Below are positions 1 to 6,502 of a DNA stretch of 14,248 bases, piece by piece. Position 1 is the stretch's first letter; each line of letters starts with the position of its first letter. The DNA is taken from positions 1 to 14,248 of the forward strand of contig CAJUGU010000106.1 of assembly GCA_910586105.1 (NCBI GenBank), read 5' to 3'. Under the pieces are notes generated by a model. It worked only from the letters and a program-made list of their open reading frames with translations. It had not been told where the DNA came from and made no database searches. Source of the stretch: an uncultured Eubacteriales bacterium. Its GTDB lineage: Bacteria > Bacillota > Clostridia > Oscillospirales > Butyricicoccaceae. The position numbers and the translations under genes were made by a program.

Positions 1-3
1 CGT

Positions 4-52
4 CTCTCTTTCAATGGCTGCCTTTTTCTGGGATTTTTATGAAATTGCCGTG
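4..52 (+). repeat. 49-bp repeat, left copy of an inverted pair
   Basis: This segment reappears in reverse complement at 14195-14243 with a single mismatch (T at position 45 against C in the other copy). It begins CTCTCTTTCAATGGCTGCC and ends TTGCCGTG; sequence similarity stops abruptly after position 52. Both copies point inward and lie a few tens of bases upstream of a promoter. It may be the end of an insertion sequence or another dispersed repeat lying mostly outside the window. The reading MAAFFWDFYE is possible in both copies, but no ribosome binding site precedes it. Confidence 0.85.
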
Positions 53-70
53 GCCCTCTGGAAAAAGCTC

Positions 71-99
71 TCGACAGGGGGCGGGGGATTTGTTATAAT
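71..99 (+). promoter_or_regulatory. Sigma-A promoter of the DUF896-cca operon
   Basis: A -35 box TCGACA (71-76) and a perfect -10 box TATAAT (94-99) are separated by 17 bases. Transcription would start near 106, about 60 bases before the GTG start at 165. The promoter lies just downstream of the left-edge repeat. Confidence 0.75.
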
Positions 100-164
100 A
101 TTAGGGGGATTGCTGCGCGCTTGTGCGGTGCAGCGCGATTACCGATAGAAAGGGTTGTTGACCT

Positions 165-371
165 GTGGCCAACATTGACCGTATCAATTATTTGGCGAAA
201 AAAGCTAAGACCGAAGGGCTTACGCCCGATGAAAAATCTGAACAACAACGTCTCCGCGAAGAGTATATCGCTGGCTTCCGCCAGAGCCTGCAAAGCCAGC
301 TCGATCACACCCTCATCCTTCGCCCCGATGGCTCCACCCATAGGCTCAAACGGAAAGAAGGCCCCAAATGA
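165..371 (+). CDS. DUF896 family small cytosolic protein (YnzC-like)
   Basis: The 68-residue product matches the DUF896/UPF0291 pattern known from Bacillus YnzC: an N-terminal helical hairpin with INYLAKKAK, an acidic turn (LTPDEKSEQQ), then a second helix with LREEYIAGFRQSL. The C-terminal tail is short and basic. No enzymatic motif, membrane segment or signal peptide is visible; the family's function is poorly known. The start is GTG at 165, preceded by AGAAAGGG at 147-154, about ten bases upstream. The stop overlaps the ATG of the cca gene (ATGA at 368-371), so the gene heads a translationally coupled operon. The family call is firm; a cellular role cannot be given from sequence. Confidence 0.88.
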   Translation: MANIDRINYLAKKAKTEGLTPDEKSEQQRLREEYIAGFRQSLQSQLDHTLILRPDGSTHRLKRKEGPK

Positions 372-1711
372 ATCGCTTCCTTCTGCCCGATTTCGTCCGC
401 CAGACCATCGACCGTTTAGAAGCCGCCGGTCACTCCGCTTACCTGGTAGGCGGCTGCGTCCGCGATTCCCTCATGGGCCTCCGCCCCCACGACTTCGACC
501 TCTGCACCTCCGCTACCCCCGACCAGATCAAAGCCGCCTTACCCGGGGAACGCTTCCTCGATATCGGCCTGCGCCATGGCACCGTCACCCTCCTCCCCTC
601 CGACGGCGGCCCCATCGAGATCACAACCTACCGCGTCGAAGGCAGCTATTCCGACGCCCGCCACCCCGACGGCGTCCGTTTTGTTCAGGATATCCGCTTC
701 GATCTCTCCCGGCGGGATTTTACCGTCAACGCTATGGCATATTCCCCCAGCCGCGGCCTGGTCGATCCCTTCGGCGGACGGCGCGACCTCAAGGCGAAAT
801 TGCTGCGCTGCGTCGGCGTGCCAGCCAAACGGTTCGATGAAGATGCCTTGCGGATCCTGCGCGGGCTTAGGCTCGCCGCTGCGACCGGGTTCTCCGTAGA
901 AGCCGATACCGCCGCCGCAATGCGGCATAAGTCCCATACGCTTTCCCATCTGTCGCCCGAACGCGTGTTCAGCGAACTGAACCGCCTGCTGCTCGCCCGC
1001 TACGCGGGCCGCGTGCTGCGCCGCTTCCGCGATGTGCTCGCAATCGTTTTGCCCGAGCTTGACCCCATGATCGGGTTCCATCAACATAATTATCACCACC
1101 TTTACGACGTGTTTGAACATACCGTGCGCGTCGTCGAAGCCGTCCCCCCAACGCCCGCCCTGCGCTGGGCCGCATTGTTTCACGACGCCGGTAAGCCCGA
1201 CACCTTTTCCATGGACGAAAACGGCGTAGGCCATTTCTATGGGCACCCCAAAGCCTCCGAGGCGCTCGCCGTCGAACGCCTGCGCGAGCTGTCCGCCCCC
1301 AGCGAGCTTCAGCGCAGCGTCGCGTTCCTCGTGCAGCATCACGACGTGCCCTTCGGGGAAGAAGAACGGCAGGTGCGCCGCCGTCTCTCCAACTGGGGCG
1401 AACGCCGCTGCCGGCAGCTCCTGATGCTCAAAAAAGGCGACTGCATCGGTCAGGGTACCCACCCCGATTACCTGCGCTGGTATCAGGATACCGAACGCCA
1501 AATGATCCATATCTTAGCCGCCCAGCAGCCGCTGACCGTCCGCGACCTCTGCCTGAACGGCTATGACCTCCAGTTCCTCGGCCTGTCCGACGCCGAGATC
1601 GGACGCATGCAGCGCTGGCTGCTGGCCCTCGTTCTGGAAGACCCCGGCCTCAACCGCGTAGACGCCCTGCGCGACCTCGTGATCGAACGAATGGAAGGAG
1701 CAGACGCATGA
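368..1711 (+). CDS. cca: CCA-adding tRNA nucleotidyltransferase with HD domain
   Basis: The 447-residue enzyme adds or repairs the 3'-terminal CCA of tRNA. The class II nucleotidyltransferase head is clear: GGCVRD at residues 28-33, the metal-binding pair in HDFDL (D42, D44), RRDFTVNAMAY near 114-124, and the neck signature DEDALRILRGLRLAA near 159-173. A C-terminal HD phosphohydrolase domain follows, with LFHDAGKP (H272, D273) and HHD at 324-326. The Bacillus subtilis enzyme is shorter and lacks the HD part, so this is the longer HD-bearing form. The HD domain of the E. coli enzyme has phosphodiesterase/phosphatase activity; the same activity here is inference. Start and stop both sit in ATGA overlaps with the neighbouring genes. 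Confidence 0.95.
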   Translation: MNRFLLPDFVRQTIDRLEAAGHSAYLVGGCVRDSLMGLRPHDFDLCTSATPDQIKAALPGERFLDIGLRHGTVTLLPSDGGPIEITTYRVEGSYSDARHPDGVRFVQDIRFDLSRRDFTVNAMAYSPSRGLVDPFGGRRDLKAKLLRCVGVPAKRFDEDALRILRGLRLAAATGFSVEADTAAAMRHKSHTLSHLSPERVFSELNRLLLARYAGRVLRRFRDVLAIVLPELDPMIGFHQHNYHHLYDVFEHTVRVVEAVPPTPALRWAALFHDAGKPDTFSMDENGVGHFYGHPKASEALAVERLRELSAPSELQRSVAFLVQHHDVPFGEEERQVRRRLSNWGERRCRQLLMLKKGDCIGQGTHPDYLRWYQDTERQMIHILAAQQPLTVRDLCLNGYDLQFLGLSDAEIGRMQRWLLALVLEDPGLNRVDALRDLVIERMEGADA

Positions 1712-2283
1712 AACAGGAATTTTTAGACATCTTCGGGGAGTTCGTCCACCGCCCCGGCTCCGCCAAACTGCTGGAATGGATGGAGACCACCGACTTCTTC
1801 ACCGCCCCCGCTTCCACCCGCTTCCACGCCGCCTACGAGGGCGGCCTGCTTGAGCATTCGCTGAACGTGTACCGCGTCTTCCGCAAAAAACACTTTGAAG
1901 AAGGCGTTGACGATCCGGAATCGGTCGCGATCGTCACCCTGCTGCACGACCTGTGCAAGGCCGGGTTTTACACCATCGAAATGCGCAACCGCAAAAATGA
2001 GCAGGGCCAATGGGAAAAAGTCCCCGTGTATGCGATCGACGACCGCTTCCCCTACGGCCACGGTGAAAAATCCGTCTTTTTGATCGAGCGCTTCATGCGC
2101 CTGAAAAACGACGAAGCCGTCGCCATCCGCTGGCATATGGGCGGCTTCGACGAAGCCGTGCAGGGCGGCTCCTACGCGCTCGCGAACGCGTTCGGGCGGT
2201 ATCCGCTCGCCGTCAAGCTGCACCTGTCCGACCTCGAAGCCAGCTATCTTTGCGAGACCCGAGATAAGGAGGGTTCCAAATGA
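1708..2283 (+). CDS. Stand-alone HD-domain phosphohydrolase
   Basis: The 191-residue cytosolic protein has the spaced histidine/aspartate pattern of HD hydrolases: H40 in FHAAYEGGLLEHS, H50, the HD doublet H80-D81 in TLLHDLCKAGFY, a conserved HGEKS stretch, and a late WHMGG histidine. These would bind one or two divalent metals and hydrolyse a phosphate ester. The substrate cannot be told from sequence; nucleotides and RNA ends are both known for the superfamily. There is no membrane segment. It overlaps cca by ATGA and the next gene by ATGA, so it is made together with a tRNA-processing enzyme that already carries its own HD domain. A role in RNA or nucleotide clean-up is inference from context. 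Confidence 0.85.
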   Translation: MKQEFLDIFGEFVHRPGSAKLLEWMETTDFFTAPASTRFHAAYEGGLLEHSLNVYRVFRKKHFEEGVDDPESVAIVTLLHDLCKAGFYTIEMRNRKNEQGQWEKVPVYAIDDRFPYGHGEKSVFLIERFMRLKNDEAVAIRWHMGGFDEAVQGGSYALANAFGRYPLAVKLHLSDLEASYLCETRDKEGSK

Positions 2284-2684
2284 AAATACAAACCTTTTCC
2301 CTTGAGACCGGCCGCGAGGGCTACTACAACATCACGTCCACCGTCCGCCGCGCGATCGCCGATTCAGGCGTGCAAAGCGGCGTCTGCGTCGTATTCTGCC
2401 CCCATACAACCGGCGCGATCACCATCAACGAAAACGCCGACCCCGACGTGCAGCACGACCTGATCCTTGGCTTCGACGAGGCGTTCCCGACCCGCCGCGC
2501 CTTCCGCCATATGGAAGGCAATTCGGACGCCCACCTCAAATGCTCGACCGTCGGCGCAAGCGAGATCATTTTGATCGAGGACGGCAAGCCGCTGCTTGGC
2601 ACCTGGCAGGGTGTGTACTTCTGCGAGTTCGACGGCCCGCGCACCCGGAAATATCACGTGAAAGTTATGGCAGATCCCGGCTGA
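2280..2684 (+). CDS. YjbQ family (UPF0047) protein
   Basis: The 134-residue product carries the family blocks in order: HTTGAITINENADPDV near residues 48-63, HMEGNSDAHLKCSTVG in the middle, and LGTWQGVYFCEFDGPRTRK near the end. The length is typical and the copy looks intact. The family is annotated as 'secondary thiamine-phosphate synthase enzyme' because some members weakly replace ThiE; the true physiological reaction remains uncertain. Nothing in this window points to thiamine biosynthesis. It is the last gene of the DUF896-cca-HD operon, coupled by ATGA at 2280-2283 and followed by a terminator about 100 bases later. Confidence 0.9.
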   Translation: MKIQTFSLETGREGYYNITSTVRRAIADSGVQSGVCVVFCPHTTGAITINENADPDVQHDLILGFDEAFPTRRAFRHMEGNSDAHLKCSTVGASEIILIEDGKPLLGTWQGVYFCEFDGPRTRKYHVKVMADPG

Positions 2685-2787
2685 TCGGTCGAAAAGCCAT
2701 ACCGGATGGGAAACTGCGCCGGACGGAAAGCCGTTCCCAACAGGGAGCGCCGCCGGTTCCGGCCCGCCATAAAATCAACGCACAGAG

Positions 2788-2813
2788 AAAAGCCGGGTGG
2801 ATACCCGGCTTTT
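2788..2813 (+). terminator. Intrinsic terminator after the cca operon
   Basis: A perfect stem AAAAGCCGGGT / ACCCGGCTTTT (2788-2798 with 2803-2813) encloses the tetraloop GGAT. The T run is four bases and forms the stem base, so the signal could also act on the other strand. Confidence 0.8.
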
Positions 2814-2831
2814 CAGGAGGAATTTCGCACG

Positions 2832-2890
2832 CTACGTATCCCGTAGGGCGTGGGCATGCCCCCAACCATCACGCGGTTGGAGGCACGCCC
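2832..2890 (+). other. Structured leader upstream of comFC
   Basis: Two hairpins follow each other in the 129-base gap before comFC. The first is CTACG / CGTAG (2832-2836 with 2842-2846). The second has an outer stem GGGCGTG / CACGCCC (2846-2852 with 2884-2890) and an inner stem CCAACC / GGTTGG (2862-2867 with 2875-2880) around a seven-base loop; the first base of the outer stem is shared with the first hairpin. No known riboswitch is recognised. No convincing promoter was found between the terminator at 2788-2813 and the gene. Confidence 0.5.
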
Positions 2891-2942
2891 CGGCCTTATG
2901 GAATCCGTTCCCGTTTGGACAGCAAAGAGGGGAGGCGCGCCA

Positions 2943-3650
2943 ATGCTGACCGCCGTCAAAGCTGCGGCCCTGTGGCTGTACCAGCTCATACACCCGCGGC
3001 GGTGCGTACTCTGCCGCAAACTGCTCCCGCCAGGCTCGGCCGCGATGCTTTGCGCCGCCTGCGCCCCGCAGTTCCGGAAGCGATACCGCTGCGTCAGCCC
3101 GCCGGTCGTGGAAGGCGCGGACGGGACGGACGCCCCGCTGCTCTATACCGGTAGGGTCGCCGCCGCGCTGCGCCGTTATAAATTCTACCGGGAGACCTCG
3201 CTGCGCCGCTGGTTTTCGGCCCAATGCGCCGCCTGCCTTGCCGCGCGCCTGCCCGAATGGGAGCCGGACATGCTCACCTACGTGCCCCTCGGCGCAAGGC
3301 GCTGGTGGTCGCGCGGTTTTAACCAAAACAAACCGATCGCCTATGCCGTAGGCAGGGCGTTGGGCCTGCCCGTCCGGGCGACGCTGGGCAAACATCCTTC
3401 CCCAGGGAGGCAGTCGGGGCGGAATGCCGCCGAACGCCAGCGCGCCGCAAGGCAGGTCTTTTTTGCGCTGCCACAGGCCGCTGTACGCGGAAAGTCGGTC
3501 GTCCTCCTCGACGACGTTGTCACGACCGGCGCGACCGCCGCCGACGCCGTCCGGGCGCTGCGGAAAGCCGGGGCGTCCCGGGTCTGGGTGCTCGCCGTGT
3601 CCTGCACCCCGGAAAGCCCTGCCGGATCCCGAAAGGAGGGGACGCCATGA
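2943..3650 (+). CDS. comFC: ComFC-type phosphoribosyltransferase-like protein
   Basis: The 235-residue cytosolic protein belongs to the ComF/GntX family, which assists DNA uptake in competent bacteria. An N-terminal zinc finger is formed by C21, C24, C37 and C40 (CVLC...CAAC). The C-terminal half is a type I phosphoribosyltransferase fold with the PRPP-binding motif VVLLDDVVTTGAT near residues 186-198. The ATG at 2943 was chosen because GAGGGGAGG sits seven bases upstream at 2927-2935. An in-frame ATG at 2850 lies inside a strong hairpin and adds an unrelated leader. No comFA is next to it. The stop overlaps the next start (ATGA at 3647-3650), linking it to three membrane proteins of unknown function. 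Activity in competence is inferred from the family. Confidence 0.9.
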   Translation: MLTAVKAAALWLYQLIHPRRCVLCRKLLPPGSAAMLCAACAPQFRKRYRCVSPPVVEGADGTDAPLLYTGRVAAALRRYKFYRETSLRRWFSAQCAACLAARLPEWEPDMLTYVPLGARRWWSRGFNQNKPIAYAVGRALGLPVRATLGKHPSPGRQSGRNAAERQRAARQVFFALPQAAVRGKSVVLLDDVVTTGATAADAVRALRKAGASRVWVLAVSCTPESPAGSRKEGTP

Positions 3651-4081
3651 AGACCTGCGCCTTCCGGCCATTGGCCGCCGCGCTATGCATCGCGTTTGCA
3701 GCCGCCCTGTTCGGCCTGATTGGCTTCGGTCTGGTTTGTCTGCTGGCGCAGCCTGGGCGGCTCCCTGAGACCGAACATCAGACCTTTTTCCTTGGCGCGT
3801 GCATGCTCGCCTTCGCAGGCGTCTGCCTGATCCGACGTTGCCTGCTCCTCGTCAGATACCGCGTCGAATACGACGATTTCAGCCTGCGCTTCCACTTCCC
3901 CGACGGCGCGGAGCGCGTGTTCAGCTGGCATGAACTGCCGCAGAAAACGGCGGCGGCCAAAGTGCGCGCAGGCTGGCGGCTGACCTTCGCCGACGACGGG
4001 CGGACGTATCCGCTGCACCGCTGCGCGCATGGTTTCCGTGATCTGACCGGCAGGCTGCGTGAAAGCGGGGTGCTGCCATGA
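3647..4081 (+). CDS. Small two-TM protein with C-terminal beta-rich domain, paralogue 1
   Basis: I do not recognise a named family. The 144-residue protein has two hydrophobic segments (about 11-34 and 47-68), then a cytoplasmic domain with alternating beta-like stretches: VEYDDFSLRFHF, RVFSWHELP, WRLTFADDG, and a final helix FRDLTGRLRESG. The layout resembles small bacterial PH-like (bPH) membrane proteins, but this is only a resemblance. The next gene repeats the same pattern at the same positions (EYD, FHF, W-x-E, F-x-DDG, LRE-x-G), so the two are tandem paralogues. AGGAGGGG precedes the start and the gene overlaps both neighbours by ATGA. A role in the membrane beside ComFC is possible but unproven. 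Confidence 0.75.
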   Translation: MKTCAFRPLAAALCIAFAAALFGLIGFGLVCLLAQPGRLPETEHQTFFLGACMLAFAGVCLIRRCLLLVRYRVEYDDFSLRFHFPDGAERVFSWHELPQKTAAAKVRAGWRLTFADDGRTYPLHRCAHGFRDLTGRLRESGVLP

Positions 4082-4536
4082 AACGCTGCGCGCTGAACCC
4101 CTTCCTGTGCTTCGCCCTGTCCCTGCTCCCGTTTTCCGCCGCCGTCGCTGCGGCGTTCGCCGCGCAGGAGCTGGCAAGGAGCGGGGCTTCTCCCGCCGCT
4201 TATCGGGCGGCGGTGCTGGCCGTGCTCGTGCTCCTGCTTTCGGCAGCATCCTCCACAAGGGGACGGGTGGACAGCCTGCGGCAATGGCTCGAATACGACG
4301 GCCAACGGGTCGTTTTCCATTTTTCGGTGTACGACACCCGCGCCGTGGGCTGGGACGAGATCGCGGGCCCGGACGGCAGGCGCTGGAATGGGGCGGGCCG
4401 GGTCGTATTCCGGCAAAGCCTGCTGGGGGTCCGCGCCGCGTTTTCCGACGACGGCAAACGGATGACCGTTTTCCGGGCGGCGTCCGGTTATCGCGCGTTC
4501 GTCCGCGCGCTGCGCGAAAGAGGGGCGCTCTTATGA
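4078..4536 (+). CDS. Small two-TM protein with C-terminal beta-rich domain, paralogue 2
   Basis: This 152-residue protein is a diverged tandem copy of the upstream gene. Hydrophobic segments lie at about 9-29 and 43-58, followed by LEYDGQRVVFHF, AVGWDEIAG, VRAAFSDDG and a C-terminal helix ending LRERGALL. The shared residues with the first copy are concentrated in the soluble domain; the membrane parts differ freely. The family is unknown to me and a bPH-like fold is only a guess. It starts in an ATGA overlap at 4078 with GAAAGCGGGG upstream, and ends in another ATGA overlap at 4533-4536. Conserved stoichiometric expression of the two copies and the next gene seems intended, which suggests a complex. 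Confidence 0.75.
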   Translation: MKRCALNPFLCFALSLLPFSAAVAAAFAAQELARSGASPAAYRAAVLAVLVLLLSAASSTRGRVDSLRQWLEYDGQRVVFHFSVYDTRAVGWDEIAGPDGRRWNGAGRVVFRQSLLGVRAAFSDDGKRMTVFRAASGYRAFVRALRERGALL

Positions 4537-5264
4537 TCGGATGCATCCGGCAGCGCGGGACGCTGCCCTGGGCGCTGGCTTCGGGGATCGGCGGCGCGGC
4601 GCTCGGGATCGCCTTCCTGCTTGCGCTGGCCTGGTTGATCGCCAAGCTGGGAGATCTGCGCCGGTGGATCGCCCTTTCCCCCGCCCAGCGGGAAACCGAA
4701 CGTATGCTCCGGCTCGACCGGTTTTATCCGGTGTGCGGACGCGCCCGCGCGGCTTACCTGATCCTCTGCTTTGAGGAAGCGCTGCGGACTTCCGGACTGC
4801 CGCTCGATCCATGGGATCGGGTGCGCCGCGAGCTTTGGAGCGTCACCGAGCGCTCCGCCGCGGAATGGCTTGCACGGATCGGCGACCTGCTGCCGGAAAC
4901 CGTCTTGCAGGCCGCGTCCTTGGAAGGGCTGCTTGCCGAACGGGCCGGAGACCCATTCCCAGGATATGCCTACAGCAAGGCGGAATATGAAGCGCTGCGC
5001 GCGCTCTACCGGCAGGCCGGGGACGCGCTGGAGCCGCTCGCGTTTTTGATGGAACGCATTTTTGATGCGGTCGAATCCGACAGCGACGAGACCGGCGCGG
5101 TGCATCCGCTTGAAGCAGTCGGCACGATCCGGCAGGCGGAGGCGTTTTTAGACGGCCTCGGCGTCCCGCTGCCGCAGGATGAGGCGGCGGTCGCCTTCCT
5201 GCTGCGGAAACGGGAGCCGTACTTTGGCAAGCCCTTCCCGCCGCTTTATCCGCGCGCCCGCTGA
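4533..5264 (+). CDS. One-TM protein with helical cytoplasmic domain, function unknown
   Basis: The 243-residue product has one N-terminal membrane segment (about 13-38) and then a mostly helical, charged soluble region without a motif I recognise. Tryptophans and acidic residues are frequent (ELWSVTERSAAEWLARIGDLLP). The ATG at 4533 was chosen because AGAGGGG lies about eight bases upstream and the ATGA overlap repeats the pattern of this operon; the open frame continues upstream to 4059 but that part is a shadow of the preceding gene. It is the last gene of the comFC operon and a strong terminator starts 14 bases after its stop. Function cannot be given; association with the two paralogues is inferred from coupling. 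Confidence 0.72.
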   Translation: MIGCIRQRGTLPWALASGIGGAALGIAFLLALAWLIAKLGDLRRWIALSPAQRETERMLRLDRFYPVCGRARAAYLILCFEEALRTSGLPLDPWDRVRRELWSVTERSAAEWLARIGDLLPETVLQAASLEGLLAERAGDPFPGYAYSKAEYEALRALYRQAGDALEPLAFLMERIFDAVESDSDETGAVHPLEAVGTIRQAEAFLDGLGVPLPQDEAAVAFLLRKREPYFGKPFPPLYPRAR

Positions 5265-5278
5265 CCCCCAAGCCCGCG

Positions 5279-5306
5279 AAAAAGCCCGGTCGCCCGGGCT
5301 TTTTTT
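5279..5306. terminator. Bidirectional terminator between convergent genes
   Basis: The stem AAAAAGCCCGG / CCGGGCTTTTT (5279-5289 with 5294-5304) has the loop TCGC and is followed by further T residues to 5306. On the minus strand it presents the same A/T arrangement, so it can stop both the comFC operon and the convergent CAP gene that ends at 5309. Confidence 0.92.
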
Positions 5307-5308
5307 CG

Positions 5309-6022
5309 TCAGCCGATGAAGAACTGAGCCCAGTATGCGGTACCGTTGATCACGGTGTACCCTACGCCGATCTGCGAGAACTGGCTGCCCAGAATATTCG
5401 CACGGTGCCCGGAGGAGTTCATCCACGCGGTGACGACCTCCTGCGGGGTGCGCTGGCCGTAGGCGATGTTTTCACCCGCGCTGCGGTAGGCGACCCCCGC
5501 TTCTTTCAGCGCGGTGAAACAGGATGTACCATTCGGACGGGTGTGCGAAAAGCTGCGCGCCTGCTCGGCTGCGCGGGTCTGCGCCGCCTGGCTCGCCTTC
5601 GCATGGACCGTCAGCGCGGAAAGCCCATATTTGGCGCGTTCCACGTTGACCAGCCGCACGACCTCCTGCGCGTAAGCGGAAAGCGAACTGTCCGTCGTCG
5701 GCGGGGTCGTCGGCGTGTCCGGTTCGGTCGGGGTCGAGGGCGTCGGCGGGGTCGAAGGCGTCGTGGGTTTCGAGGGCGTCGAAGGCTTCGAGGGGCTGTT
5801 CGGGATCGACGGCAGGCCGGGGATCTGCGACCAGTCAAAGCTGCCGAAACGGTCGTTCAGCTCGGCCAGCAGGTCCTTGAGGGAGCCGCCGGAGATCGCC
5901 TTTCCGCTCAGCGCGGCGGTCAATTCCTGCGCCGCCTGCGAACAATTCCCGTTGTTTACCGCGCCTGCGTTCACGCTCAGCAGCATGGACGCCGCGAGCC
6001 CCAGAATGATCTTCTTTTTCAT
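5309..6022 (-). CDS. Secreted CAP/SCP-domain protein (YkwD-like)
   Basis: The 237-residue protein starts with a signal peptide (MKKKIILGLAASMLLSVNAGA, cleavage likely near residue 21). A short helical region follows, then a Pro/Thr/Ser-rich linker with SKPTTPSTPPTPS-like repeats (about 74-110). The C-terminal CAP domain has the expected blocks: FSHTRPNG, AGENIAYG, VTAWMNSSGHRANIL and a final IGVGY...YWAQFF; the two histidines and the glutamate of the usual CAP cavity are present. No LPXTG or cell-wall repeat is seen, so it is probably released or loosely held at the surface. Bacterial CAP proteins are common in spore-formers but their biochemical role is mostly unknown. AAGGAGAG precedes the start by about eight bases. 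Confidence 0.92.
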   Translation of the reverse strand: MKKKIILGLAASMLLSVNAGAVNNGNCSQAAQELTAALSGKAISGGSLKDLLAELNDRFGSFDWSQIPGLPSIPNSPSKPSTPSKPTTPSTPPTPSTPTEPDTPTTPPTTDSSLSAYAQEVVRLVNVERAKYGLSALTVHAKASQAAQTRAAEQARSFSHTRPNGTSCFTALKEAGVAYRSAGENIAYGQRTPQEVVTAWMNSSGHRANILGSQFSQIGVGYTVINGTAYWAQFFIG

Positions 6023-6067
6023 GCGTTAGCACTCTCCTTTTGAAAAAATAGCAGCAAAGCGCAGCAA

Positions 6068-6087
6068 GTGGCTGCGAAGGCAGCCGC
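6068..6087 (-). other. Hairpin in the CAP gene 5' leader
   Basis: GTGGCTGC / GCAGCCGC (6068-6075 with 6080-6087, one G-T pair) forms a short stem with loop GAAG, about 45 bases before the CAP start codon. It lies inside the leader predicted from the promoter at 6122-6150. Its role is unknown. Confidence 0.4.
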
Positions 6088-6121
6088 TGCAAAATGGCGC
6101 ATGGTTTTACTGCCTATCCAA

Positions 6122-6150
6122 ATCATACATGGATGCCCGGCCAAAAACAA
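6122..6150 (-). promoter_or_regulatory. Candidate promoter of the CAP gene
   Basis: Read on the minus strand, TTGTTT (6150-6145) and TATGAT (6127-6122) are spaced by 17 bases. Transcription would start near 6115, giving a leader of about 93 bases. The -10 is good and the -35 is modest; this is the best candidate I found in the region. Confidence 0.45.
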
Positions 6151-6290
6151 TGGAAACTCCGACCGCAGACGCCAGCTTTTGACAAAAATCGTGCGGAATC
6201 GGCAATTTCCGGCAGGATTGGAAACTTGTTTTATGGAAATCCGGGGAACTCCAGCCAAACGGCGCGGGTCGCCGTTTTCCGCGCGGCAGT

Positions 6291-6363
6291 CGGGGACGGG
6301 GAACGCTATCGTCTGCTATGGGAGGGCGGGGACAGGGAAACGTCCCGCAGGACGGGGAAGGGG
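6291..6363 (+). other. G-rich tract with a G-quadruplex motif
   Basis: The + strand carries GGGAGGGCGGGGACAGGG at 6320-6337: four G runs with loops of one, one and three bases, which fits the usual quadruplex rule. Further runs flank it (GGGGACGGGG at 6292-6301, GGGGAAGGGG near 6354-6363), and GACGGGGAA occurs twice (6295-6303 and 6351-6359). The rest of 6023-6502 holds a candidate promoter, a leader hairpin and a terminator; I see no gene in it. Confidence 0.6.
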
Positions 6364-6438
6364 TGCACGGGACGGAGACGGCTACATGGAACTGGAAACG
6401 GTTACACGGGATGGCAGGACGATGCATAAGGCGGCAAA

Positions 6439-6476
6439 ATGCGGATGGCCAGACCGCGCCGCCTGGCCATCCGCAT
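6439..6476 (-). terminator. Terminator of the ZIP transporter gene
   Basis: A perfect 14-bp stem (ATGCGGATGGCCAG with its complement, 6439-6452 and 6463-6476) has a ten-base GC-rich loop. On the minus strand it is followed by TTTT before GCC. It lies about 25 bases past the stop codon of the ZIP gene. The T run is short, so efficiency is uncertain. Confidence 0.7.
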
Positions 6477-6502
6477 ATCTCGAACGGGTATCCCATTACC
6501 GC

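Noticed and set aside
14..148. Frame starting MAAFFWDFYE in the left-edge repeat
   Set aside because: The first codons are shared by both repeat copies, but conservation also covers the bases before the ATG, there is no ribosome binding site, and the frame then runs through the promoter at 71-99.
539..1510. 323-codon minus-strand frame opposite cca
   Set aside because: It lies entirely antisense to an unmistakable cca gene, has no ribosome binding site, and its translation shows no known motif.
2850..2942. Longer start for comFC at 2850
   Set aside because: It adds 31 residues encoded by a hairpin, and lacks a ribosome binding site. The ATG at 2943 has GAGGGGAGG at the right distance and begins just before the zinc finger.
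3683..4645. 320-codon minus-strand frame opposite the small membrane proteins
   Set aside because: Its translation is dominated by Arg/Pro/Ala, as in antisense frames of GC-rich genes. The + strand genes have ribosome binding sites and ATGA junctions.
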